NCBI RefSeq assembly: GCF_016107395.1 | Contig: NZ_JAAIKO010000030.1 | Coordinates: 38,153-102,152 of the forward strand | Direction: 5' to 3' | DNA from: Streptomyces fildesensis | GTDB lineage: Bacteria > Actinomycetota > Actinomycetes > Streptomycetales > Streptomycetaceae | Length of the DNA stretch: 64,000 bases | Shown: one piece after another, positions 15,588-23,033 of the stretch | How positions within the stretch are numbered: the first letter of the stretch is position 1 | Layout of the letters: each line of letters opens with the position of its first letter | Position numbers and translations under genes: made by a program | Notes under the pieces: generated by a model | Database searches by the model: none | Seen by the model: the letters and a program-made list of their open reading frames with translations, nothing else | What the model was told of the DNA's origin: nothing

Positions 15588-16067
15588 ATGGCGAAAGAGA
15601 CTGGTCACAAGCTGATCGCGCAGAACAAGAAGGCGCGCCACGATTACCTCATCCTGGACACCTTCGAGGCGGGCCTGGTGCTGACCGGCACCGAGGTCAA
15701 GTCGCTGCGCATGGGCCGTGCCTCGCTGGTGGACGGCTTCGCGCAGCTGGACGGCGGTGAGGCGTGGCTGCACAACGTCCACATCCCCGAGTACACCCAG
15801 GGGACGTGGACGAACCACGCGGCGCGCAGGAAGCGCAAACTCCTGCTGCACAAGACCGAGATCGCGAAGCTGATCCACAAGACGCAGGAGTCGGGCCACA
15901 CGATCATCCCGCTCCAGCTGTACTTCAAGGACGGCCGGGCGAAGGTCGAGATCGCGCTGGCCAAGGGCAAGAAGGAGTACGACAAGCGGCAGACCCTGCG
16001 TGAGAAGCAGGACACCCGGGAGTCGAACCGCGCGATCTCCGCGGTCCGCAGGCGCCAGCGCGCCTGA
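15588..16067 (+). CDS. smpB: SsrA-binding protein SmpB
   Basis: A 159-residue RNA-binding protein that carries tmRNA to stalled ribosomes for trans-translation. Signatures include the N-terminal HDYLILDTFEAGLVLTGTEVKSLR, the Gly-rich TEVKSLRMGRASL, and the basic C-terminal tail with KGKKEYDKR that inserts into the empty mRNA channel. Length is standard. It lies 18 bp after the S41 protease and 145 bp before the gene for its partner RNA, ssrA, on the same strand. Confidence 0.97.
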   Translation: MAKETGHKLIAQNKKARHDYLILDTFEAGLVLTGTEVKSLRMGRASLVDGFAQLDGGEAWLHNVHIPEYTQGTWTNHAARRKRKLLLHKTEIAKLIHKTQESGHTIIPLQLYFKDGRAKVEIALAKGKKEYDKRQTLREKQDTRESNRAISAVRRRQRA

Positions 16068-16212
16068 CACCCGCGCGCGAGGTGCCGCGCCCGGCCCGGG
16101 CGCGCGGGAATGCAGTGGCCCGTCAAGGCGTTGGTCACGTACGATGGGTGCAGCGCCACCGGATCTGTCGGGTTCGCCCGGCTGCGCCGGTGACACTTTG
16201 AAAAATCAACAT

Positions 16213-16602
16213 GGGGATGATCGGTTTCGACTGGGGATGTCGAAGCAGGGGAAGCGAGCCGAGGAAGCGGCAATGATCTCGTTAACCATATGTCGCAAAA
16301 CATAATCGCCAACACCAAGCGCGATGCCTCCGCTTTCTCCCTCGCTGCCTAATAAGTAGCTAGAGAGAAAGCTCTACGGAGTGTCAGCCCAGGAGCTGTT
16401 CCCGGCCTGGATCCTGGCATAATCAAGGGAACTAAACTTCATGACCCGGTCACGGGGGCTTGAAGGAAACCAAACAGTGACTGAGCCCGTTGGCAACTTG
16501 TCCGCGTGATTGCCAGGGCTGAGAAAAGCACAGCGGACTGCGCTCGGAGAAGCCCTGATTCCGCACCACAGGACGCGGGTTCGATTCCCGCCATCTCCAC
16601 CA
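16213..16602 (+). ncRNA. ssrA: Transfer-messenger RNA (tmRNA)
   Basis: The RNA starts with GGGGATGATCGGTTTCGAC and ends with the T-arm GGGTTCGATTCCCGC followed by the acceptor 3' strand CATCTCC and ACCA, which pairs with the 5' GGGGATG (one G-U). The resume codon is GCC at 16308 and the tag reading frame gives ANTKRDASAFSLAA followed by tandem TAA TAA (16350-16355). The 3' CCA is encoded. It rescues stalled ribosomes with SmpB, encoded just upstream, and marks the released peptides for proteolysis through the C-terminal LAA. Confidence 0.97.
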
Positions 16603-16617
16603 ACCCCATGTATGACG

Positions 16618-16650
16618 AAGGCCTCGCCGCTCACGCGGTGGGGCCTTTTT
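16618..16650. terminator. Terminator of ssrA overlapping the 3' end of the convergent MFS gene
   Basis: AAGGCC at 16618 pairs with GGCCTT at 16642, extended inward by seven more pairs (two G-U type) around a TCAC loop, then TTTTT. The stop codon of the minus-strand MFS gene (16631-16633) lies at the top of this hairpin. Confidence 0.88.
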
Positions 16651-17995
16651 CATGTGCGCTTTCCGGGAGTGTCCCTCCCGTGCGCTTCCCGTGCACCCGA
16701 AGGGCCAGGGCGGCGGCCAGTGCGCCCGCGGCGGCCGGGAGCCAGAAGCCGGTGCCCGGGGGAAAGCGTTCGGCGGCGGTGCCGGCCAGGGCGGCGCCGG
16801 TGGAGATGCCGGCCAGGATGCCGGTGACGGCGAGGGTCATGCCCTCGTTGAGGCGGGCCGGCGGGGCGAGGCTCTGCACCAGGGTCATGCCGTTGACCAT
16901 GGTGGGGGCGGTGGCGCAGCCGGCGAGGAAGAGACAGCAGGCGAGCGCCGGCAGCCCGCCGGCGAGCAGCGGCAGGGTCATCAGGGCGGCCATCGCCGCC
17001 ACCGAGGCCGCGAAGCGGGCCGTGGCGGGTCCGGTGGGCTTGGACAGGCCGTAGAACAGGCCCGCGGTGCCGGAGCCTGCGGCCTGCAGGGCGAGGACGG
17101 CGCCGGCCGCCGACGCGTGTCCGCGGGCGTCGGCGAAGGCGATCGTGGTGACCTCCAGCGAGCCGAAGATCACCCCGGTGCAGAAGAACACCGCCAGCAG
17201 GGCCGGCAGGCCGGGTACCCGCAGCAGGGAGCCGCTACGGGCCGCGGAGCGTCCGGGGGCGGGCGGCTCGGTGCCGCGCTGGGCGGCGAAGAGCAGTACC
17301 CCGCTGAGCAGCAGGACGTTCGCGACCAGCATGCCCGCCTCGGGGAAGAGCGCCGTGCACAGGAACGCGGCCAGTACCGGGCCGAGCATGAAGCACAGCT
17401 CGTCGGCGACCTGCTCGAAGGAGTTGGCCACATGGCGGGCTGCGGGGTCGTCCCGGTAGAGGTGCGCCCAGCGGGCGCGGGCCATGCCGCCGGTGTTCGG
17501 GGACGTGGACCTGGCGGTGTACGCGGCGAAGAGCGTCCAGGACGGGGCGTCGTAGCGCACACAGAGCAGCAGGACGAGGCAGGCCGCCACGGACCACACG
17601 GTGGCGGGCACGGCGATCCTGGCCTGCCCGTACCGGTCGGTGAGCCGGGCTACGACCGGGGCGAGGACGGCGGTCGCGGCCATGCCGGCGGCGGCCACGG
17701 CGCCCGCGAGGGCGTAGGAGCCGCGGGTCGTGGCGATCATGATGATCAGGCTGACGCCGAACATCCCCATCGGGGCGCGGGACAGCAGGCTGCCCACCGT
17801 GAAGGCGGTGGCGCCCGGAGCGGCGAAGATCCGCCGGTAGGCGCCGAAGCGGCCGGACGGCCGCGGCGTACGGGCCTGCCGGGGCGGGAGGGGGCGGCGG
17901 GGCGGCCGGACGGCGTCGGGGTGGTTGACGGTGCGGTCGGCGGCGATGAGGGTGCCGCCGGGGGCCATGAGCAGCAGCGGTGCGGGACGGTGCAT
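16631..17995 (-). CDS. Major facilitator superfamily transporter
   Basis: A 454-residue membrane protein with about twelve hydrophobic helices after a Pro/Arg-rich N-terminal tail of about 45 residues. Features are a start of FAAPGATAFTVGSLLSRAPMGMFGVSLIIM, an intracellular loop RLTDRYGQARI typical of the MFS loop between helices 2 and 3, and an Ala/Leu-rich second half. It looks like a drug or metabolite exporter, but the substrate cannot be told. ATG 17993-17995 is used; an inner ATG is possible. It is divergent from a LysR regulator 110 bp away, and the shared gap carries a perfect LysR-type palindrome, so the regulator very likely controls this gene. Its last codons run into the ssrA terminator. 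Confidence 0.9.
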   Translation of the reverse strand: MHRPAPLLLMAPGGTLIAADRTVNHPDAVRPPRRPLPPRQARTPRPSGRFGAYRRIFAAPGATAFTVGSLLSRAPMGMFGVSLIIMIATTRGSYALAGAVAAAGMAATAVLAPVVARLTDRYGQARIAVPATVWSVAACLVLLLCVRYDAPSWTLFAAYTARSTSPNTGGMARARWAHLYRDDPAARHVANSFEQVADELCFMLGPVLAAFLCTALFPEAGMLVANVLLLSGVLLFAAQRGTEPPAPGRSAARSGSLLRVPGLPALLAVFFCTGVIFGSLEVTTIAFADARGHASAAGAVLALQAAGSGTAGLFYGLSKPTGPATARFAASVAAMAALMTLPLLAGGLPALACCLFLAGCATAPTMVNGMTLVQSLAPPARLNEGMTLAVTGILAGISTGAALAGTAAERFPPGTGFWLPAAAGALAAALALRVHGKRTGGTLPESAHEKGPTA

Positions 17996-18046
17996 GCGAT
18001 CAGCTTCGTGGCGGGCTCCCGTCGCGGTCCAACACCTGATCGGCGG

Positions 18047-18073
18047 CCATTGACGCATTTGTGTTGTCAATGG
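18047..18073. promoter_or_regulatory. Palindromic LysR-type operator between MFS and lysR genes
   Basis: CCATTGAC at 18047-18054 and GTCAATGG at 18066-18073 form a perfect 8-bp inverted repeat with an 11-base spacer. It contains the T-N11-A core of LysR-type regulator sites and lies midway in the 110-bp divergent gap, so both genes could be controlled from it. Confidence 0.75.
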
Positions 18074-18105
18074 CTTCGGGCGAGGGGCCGGTGTTCAATG
18101 GCCGC

Positions 18106-19137
18106 GTGCCTCATGACCTGGAACCCCGCCTGCTGCGCGCATTCACCGCCGTCGCCGAGGAACTGCATTTCTCCCGTGCCGCGGCGGCGCTCTATGTGGC
18201 GCAACAGGCCCTCAGCCGTGACATCCGGCGGTTGGAGCGGGAGTTGGGCGCCGAATTGTTCGTCCGCACCACCCGGCGCGTCGAACTCACCGCCGACGGG
18301 GAAAGGCTTCTTCCTTACGCGCGGCGCGTGCTCGCGGCACAGGACGAGCTCGCCGCGGCCTTCGCGGCGGCCGACCGGCCGCTGCTCGTCGACGTCAGCG
18401 CGCCCGTCAGCACCGGGCGCCGGGTACTGGACGAGGCGCGCGCGACGGCTCCCGGCAGCGAGCTGATCGCCCGCTTCCACAGCGGTCTCACCGGCGCCGC
18501 CGCCGATATCCTCGCCGGCCGGCTGGACGTCTCCTTCGGCCGTGTCGCGGGGCTGGCCCCGGCCGCCCTGTCCCGGCTCGACCACCGGCCGGTGCGCTAC
18601 GAGCCGATGGCCGTCGTCCTGTCGCAGGAGCACCCGCTCGCGCGCCTGGAGCGGATCCCGCTGGACGCGCTCGCGGGGGAGACGCTGTACGCGGGGGCCG
18701 GGAATCCGACCACCGCCGAGTGGACCGATCTCGCCGAGCGGCTCTTCGCGGGCCGGGGGATCGCGGTGGCCGCGCCCTTCCCGCAGATCGAGGGCGAGGC
18801 GGAGTTCATCCGGCTGGTGGCGAAACACCGCTGGCCGGTACTGGCCACCACCGAGTTCGTCGACATGCCCGGCGCGGTGCTCCGGCCGCTGGTGGACCCC
18901 GTTCCGCTCGCCCTGGTCTCGATGGTCTGGCGCCGCGGGCTGCGCCACCCCGGGCTGACCGCCCTGCACGAGGCGGTGACCGCCCTGGCGGCGGCCGGAC
19001 GCTGGCTGCACCGGCCCGCCGGCAGCTGGCTCCCGGATCCCGACGCGCACCTCGCGGCGCTCCCGGATCCCGACGCGCGTCCCGCGGTGCTCCCCGATCC
19101 CGACGCGCGTCTCACAGCGCCCCCCGGCGCCGGGTGA
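18106..19137 (+). CDS. LysR-family transcriptional regulator
   Basis: A 343-residue regulator. The N-terminal winged helix-turn-helix (about residues 1-60) reads LLRAFTAVAEELHFSRAAAALYVAQQALSR followed by RELGAELFVRTTRRVELT, the standard LysR DNA-binding domain. The rest (about 90-300) is a periplasmic-binding-protein-like effector domain. The C-terminal tail carries three copies of a 10-residue repeat LPDPDAxxAx, which LysR proteins normally lack. GTG 18106 starts the protein right before the DNA-binding domain. It should bind the palindrome at 18047 and regulate the divergent MFS exporter and itself; the inducer is unknown. Confidence 0.92.
   Translation: MPHDLEPRLLRAFTAVAEELHFSRAAAALYVAQQALSRDIRRLERELGAELFVRTTRRVELTADGERLLPYARRVLAAQDELAAAFAAADRPLLVDVSAPVSTGRRVLDEARATAPGSELIARFHSGLTGAAADILAGRLDVSFGRVAGLAPAALSRLDHRPVRYEPMAVVLSQEHPLARLERIPLDALAGETLYAGAGNPTTAEWTDLAERLFAGRGIAVAAPFPQIEGEAEFIRLVAKHRWPVLATTEFVDMPGAVLRPLVDPVPLALVSMVWRRGLRHPGLTALHEAVTALAAAGRWLHRPAGSWLPDPDAHLAALPDPDARPAVLPDPDARLTAPPGAG
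19030..19119 (+). repeat. Three 30-nt tandem repeats at the end of the LysR gene
   Basis: Three near-identical 30-nt units begin CTCCCGGATCCCGACGCG and encode LPDPDAHLAA, LPDPDARPAV and LPDPDARLTA. The high nucleotide identity points to recent expansion. Confidence 0.9.
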
Positions 19138-19236
19138 GTGCATGGTTCCCCCCGCGTCACCTCGGGCCATCGGGCGGTAACCGGCCGTTCCTACTGTCGT
19201 GGACGACACCCGACACCGGCAGGGCCTGGAGGCGTA

Positions 19237-20616
19237 ATGCATGCCACCGCTACGGAAACGCGCAAGGGGAGCCGCTGGATCGAGCAGTGGGATCCGGAGG
19301 ACACCGAGTTCTGGGAGAACGGCGGACGCAGGACCGCCAACCGCAATCTGCTCTTCTCCGTCCTGTCCGAGCACATCGGCTTCTCCGTCTGGACCCTGTG
19401 GTCGGTCCTGGTGCTCTTCATGGGCCCCCAGTACGGCATCGACCCGGCCGGGAAGTTCTTCCTGGTGGGCACGGCGACCGCGGTCGGCGCCCTCGTCCGG
19501 GTCCCGTACACGTTCGCCGTGGCGCGCTTCGGCGGCCGCAACTGGACGGTCTTCAGCGCGCTGATGCTGCTGCTCCCCACCATCGCGGCCGCGGTCGTGA
19601 TGAAGCCCGGCACCTCGTACACCACTTTCATGCTGGTGGCGGCGCTCACCGGGGTGGGCGGCGGCAACTTCGCCTCCTCCATGACCAACATCAACTCCTT
19701 CTTCCCGCTCCGGAAGAAGGGCTGGGCGCTCGGCCTCAACGCGGGCGGCGGCAACATCGGCGTGCCGGTGATCCAGCTCGTCGGGCTCCTGGTGATCGGT
19801 ACGGCGGGCGCCGCGCACCCGCGGATCCTGCTCGGGGTGTACATCCCGCTCATCGTGATCGCGGCGACGCTGGCCGCGCTGCGGATGGACAACCTGGCGC
19901 CGGTCAGGAACGACACCGGTGCGGCCCGGGAGGCGGTGCGGGACGCCCACACCTGGATCATGTCCTTCCTCTACATCGGCACCTTCGGCTCGTTCATCGG
20001 CTACAGCTTCGCCTTCGGCCTCGTGCTGCAGAACCAGTTCGCCCGCACCCCGCTGCAGGCCGCCTCGATCACCTTCATCGGGCCGCTGCTCGGCTCGCTG
20101 ATCCGTCCGGTCGGCGGGCGCCTCGCGGACCGGTTCGGGGGAGCGCGCATCACGCTCTGGAACTTCCTCGGGATGGCCGCCGCGACGCTCGTCGTCGTGC
20201 TCGCCTCCGTGCAGAAGTCGCTGCCGGTCTTCACCACGGGATTCATCGCCCTGTTCGTGCTCACCGGGCTCGGCAACGGCTCGACGTACAAGATGATCCC
20301 CGGCATCTACCACGCCAAGGCGCTCGCCAAGGGCCTCAGCGGTGAGGCGGCCGCGGCGTACGGGCGCCGGCTCTCCGGGGCCTCCATGGGACTGATCGGC
20401 GCGGTCGGCGCGCTCGGCGGCCTCGGCATCAACCTGGCGTTCCGCGAGTCCTTCCTCACCGCGCACACCGGAACCCCGGCCTTCGTCTCCTTCCTGGCCT
20501 TCTACGCGGTGTGTTTCGCGCTCACCTGGGCCGTATACCTCCGCCGTCCCGCCGCTCCGCCGGCGCTCTCCCCGGCGGCGGAACCGGCGCCGCAGCTGAG
20601 CTACGCGGAGGTGTGA
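19237..20616 (+). CDS. narK: Nitrate/nitrite MFS transporter NarK
   Basis: A 459-residue member of the nitrate-nitrite porter family, with about twelve helices. The N-terminus WIEQWDPEDTEFWENGGRR is characteristic of actinobacterial NarK proteins, and the nitrate-signature glycine-rich helices are seen as GVGGGNFASSMTNINSFFP and GLNAGGGNIGVP; a conserved Arg/Asn set surrounds them. GGAGG lies before the ATG at 19237. It moves nitrate in for assimilation or exchanges nitrate for nitrite. The next gene is nnaR, a regulator known from S. coelicolor to act with GlnR on nitrate and nitrite genes, which supports an assimilatory role. Very sure of the family. Confidence 0.95.
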   Translation: MHATATETRKGSRWIEQWDPEDTEFWENGGRRTANRNLLFSVLSEHIGFSVWTLWSVLVLFMGPQYGIDPAGKFFLVGTATAVGALVRVPYTFAVARFGGRNWTVFSALMLLLPTIAAAVVMKPGTSYTTFMLVAALTGVGGGNFASSMTNINSFFPLRKKGWALGLNAGGGNIGVPVIQLVGLLVIGTAGAAHPRILLGVYIPLIVIAATLAALRMDNLAPVRNDTGAAREAVRDAHTWIMSFLYIGTFGSFIGYSFAFGLVLQNQFARTPLQAASITFIGPLLGSLIRPVGGRLADRFGGARITLWNFLGMAAATLVVVLASVQKSLPVFTTGFIALFVLTGLGNGSTYKMIPGIYHAKALAKGLSGEAAAAYGRRLSGASMGLIGAVGALGGLGINLAFRESFLTAHTGTPAFVSFLAFYAVCFALTWAVYLRRPAAPPALSPAAEPAPQLSYAEV

Positions 20617-20658
20617 GCGGGCCCGGCCGCGCCAGGGTCCGGGATACGGGATACGGGC

Positions 20659-20674
20659 GTAACACCCGGGAAAT
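20659..20674 (+). promoter_or_regulatory. Candidate GlnR box upstream of nnaR
   Basis: GTAAC-N6-GAAAT matches the actinobacterial GlnR half-site pair gTnAC-n6-GaAAc at nine of ten consensus positions and lies about 130 bp upstream of the nnaR start in the narK-nnaR gap. GlnR control would fit the nitrogen function of both genes. A second a/b pair beside it is not clear. Confidence 0.5.
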
Positions 20675-20801
20675 CCTGGCGATCCCCGCCCGTCACCCCG
20701 TGTTGGCACGATGCGTCCGACCGGCGGATCGGCCGGACGTGACCATCCACCGGCGGCGGGGGCCACCAGGTACGTGTACCTCCAGCGGAGCGGGGCAAGC
20801 C

Positions 20802-22043
20802 ATGCAGGTGCGGAAGACAGAACAGGGTGCGGACGGTGCCCGGGCGCCGTCGGCCGAGCCCACCGACACCACGGCACCCGTCACGGCGCCCGGGAAACTC
20901 GCCGCGGCTGCCTCCGTGCTGCCGCTGGCAGGCTTCACGGTCGGGGTGACGGCGGCCCGCCGGGCCGATGAGCTGGCCGCGCTGCTGGAGCGGCGCGGGG
21001 CGGTGGTGCTGCGGGCGCCCGCGCTGCGGATCGTGCCGCTGCTGGACGACGCGGAACTGCTCTCGGCGACCAAGGAACTGCTCGACAACGGACCGGACAT
21101 CGTGGTGGCCACCACCGCGATCGGGTTCCGCGGCTGGATCGGCGCCGCCGACGGCTGGGGCCTCGGCGAGGCCCTGCTGGCCCGGCTGAGCGGGGTGGAG
21201 GTGCTGGCCCGCGGGCCCAAGGTGAAGGGCGCGATCCGGGCGGCCGGGCTGACGGAGACCTGGTCGCCCGCCTCCGAGTCGATGGCCGAGGTGCTCGACC
21301 GGCTGCTGGAGCAGGGGGTGGTGGGCCGGCGGATCGCCGTCCAGCTGCACGGTGAGCCGCTGCCCGGCTTCATCGAGTCGCTGCGGGCGGCGGGTGCCGA
21401 GGTCGTCGGCGTACCGGTGTACCGGTGGATGCCGCCGGAGGACATCGGGCCGGTCGACCGGCTCATCGACGCGGCGATCGCCCGGTCGCTCGACGCGGTG
21501 AGCTTCACGAGCGCCCCGGCGGCCGCCTCGCTGCTGGAACGCGCCGACCGGCTCGGCCGGCTCGACAAGCTGCTCGACGCGCTGCGGCACGACGTCCTGC
21601 CGGCCTGTGTGGGACCGGTCACCGCCCTCCCCCTGGAGGCCCACGACATCCCGACGTTCCAGCCGGACCGCTTCCGGCTCGGCCCGCTCGTCCAGCTGAT
21701 CGCCGCCGAACTGCCGGGACGGGTACGGGCGTTGCCCGTCGCGGGCCGCCGCGTCGAGATCCGCGGCCAGGCGGCCGTCGTCGACGGCGAACTGCGGACC
21801 GTACCGCCCGCCGGCATGGCGCTGCTGCGCGCGCTGGCGCGGCGGCCGGGGTGGGTCGTCCCGCGCGCGGATCTGCTGAAGGCCCTGCCGGGCGCGGGCA
21901 GCGACGAGCACGCCGTCGAGACCGCGATGGCCCGGCTGCGGACGGCGCTGGGGGCGCCCAAACTCATCCAGACCGTCGTGAAGCGGGGCTACCGGCTGGC
22001 ACTGGACCCGCTGACGGACGAGAAGTACGCGGGGGAGGAGTAG
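20802..22043 (+). CDS. nnaR: NnaR-type regulator: HemD-like domain fused to OmpR-type winged helix
   Basis: A 413-residue fusion. Residues about 35-300 form a uroporphyrinogen-III-synthase-like domain, with FTVGVTAARRADELAALLERRGA, a SPASESMAEVL segment and VSFTSAPAA, all typical of HemD. Residues about 310-400 form an OmpR/PhoB winged helix ending in MARLRTALG..LIQTVVKRGYRL. This architecture matches S. coelicolor NnaR and Mycobacterium Rv0260c, both beside a narK gene. NnaR, as I recall, works with GlnR to activate nitrate/nitrite assimilation. Whether the HemD part makes uroporphyrinogen III or serves as a sensor is not settled by the sequence. ATG 20802 is used; it follows weak ribosome-site matches. 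Confidence 0.92.
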   Translation: MQVRKTEQGADGARAPSAEPTDTTAPVTAPGKLAAAASVLPLAGFTVGVTAARRADELAALLERRGAVVLRAPALRIVPLLDDAELLSATKELLDNGPDIVVATTAIGFRGWIGAADGWGLGEALLARLSGVEVLARGPKVKGAIRAAGLTETWSPASESMAEVLDRLLEQGVVGRRIAVQLHGEPLPGFIESLRAAGAEVVGVPVYRWMPPEDIGPVDRLIDAAIARSLDAVSFTSAPAAASLLERADRLGRLDKLLDALRHDVLPACVGPVTALPLEAHDIPTFQPDRFRLGPLVQLIAAELPGRVRALPVAGRRVEIRGQAAVVDGELRTVPPAGMALLRALARRPGWVVPRADLLKALPGAGSDEHAVETAMARLRTALGAPKLIQTVVKRGYRLALDPLTDEKYAGEE

Positions 22044-22168
22044 ACCCCGTCCACCGGCCCGTCCATCCACCTGCCCACCGGCCCGTCCCTTGACCTAGCC
22101 CCGGTGGCCCCGGCGGGGCACTCTGGGGGCAGCGGGTGACGGGCGGCGGCTGGAAGGGTGACAGGCAC

Positions 22169-22813
22169 ATGACGGTTACGGCCTCCTCCGAGCTTCGATT
22201 CGACACCGGGCGGGTGAGCCTCGACCTCCTCGCGACGGTCACCGGACGCCTCTCCGAGGAGCCCGTCGACCGTCTCGACTCGCCGCGCCGCCTCACCGAA
22301 TGGCTGTACGGCACCGGGCTCGTCCCGAGCGGTACGGCGGTGGCCGTCGACGCGGCATGGCTCGGCCGCTTCCTGGTGCTGCGGGACGTGCTGCGGCGCG
22401 TCGTGGCGACCCAGCTGGCGACCCCGCCGGCCGACGCGCCGTCTCCGGACGTTCCCGCCGAGCCGCTGCCGACGACGCCCACGGCCGCCGACGTCTCCCG
22501 GCTCAACGCCGCCGCCCTGGCAGCACCGCCCGCGCCCAGCGCCCGGTCCGCGCCGGACGGCACCCTCGTCCGCACTCTGGCCGCGCAGCCCGACTGCGGG
22601 GCCCTGCTCGCGGCCGTCGCCCGCGACGCCGTCGAGCTGCTCACGGACCCCGCCGCACGGGCCCAGCTGCGGCAGTGCGAGGGGGAGAGCTGCTCCCTGG
22701 TCTACCTCGACGCGTCGCGCGGACGGCGGCGCCGCTGGTGCAGCAGCGAGATCTGCGGCAACCGGGAACGCGTCGCCCGCCACCGCCGCCGCGCGGTGGC
22801 CGCCCAGGCCTGA
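22169..22813 (+). CDS. ABATE/CGNR zinc-finger regulator
   Basis: A 214-residue protein with an N-terminal ABATE (putative stress-response regulator) domain starting ELRFDTGRVSLDLLATV, a Pro/Ala-rich middle stretch and a C-terminal CGNR zinc finger: CEGESCSLVYLDASRGRRRRWCSSEICGNRERVARHR, in which four cysteines and the CGNR tetrapeptide are plain. The finger's basic strand suggests nucleic-acid binding. ATG 22169 has GGAAGGG ten bases upstream; a GTG at 22136 in the same frame is an alternative. It stands between nnaR and the helicase gene on the same strand with gaps over 120 bp on each side. Function in vivo unknown. Confidence 0.9.
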   Translation: MTVTASSELRFDTGRVSLDLLATVTGRLSEEPVDRLDSPRRLTEWLYGTGLVPSGTAVAVDAAWLGRFLVLRDVLRRVVATQLATPPADAPSPDVPAEPLPTTPTAADVSRLNAAALAAPPAPSARSAPDGTLVRTLAAQPDCGALLAAVARDAVELLTDPAARAQLRQCEGESCSLVYLDASRGRRRRWCSSEICGNRERVARHRRRAVAAQA

Positions 22814-23033
22814 CCGCGCGACGGTCCATCGCCCACCCACCGTCCACCCACCCTCGGTCCGTCCGGATCGGCCGACGATCGGCCGCGTCATCGGCCGGGG
22901 TGGGGAATCGCAAGCCCGTCGCAGGCGGAGTGGTGCGCAGGGGGGTGCGGGTCGCGTACGGTTGCAGGCTGCCCCGTGCGTGTAGCCGAACCCGCACGGA
23001 GCGCTCTCAACGCACAGGAGAAGGGGGTCTTGC

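Noticed and set aside
19138..19236. GlnR box upstream of narK
   Set aside because: A GTAAC half-site is present near 19177 but no GaAAc partner lies six bases beyond it.
22814..23033. Rifamycin-associated element upstream of helD
   Set aside because: No match to the 19-bp GGGGCTTGCGGCAAG-type element could be found by eye on either strand.
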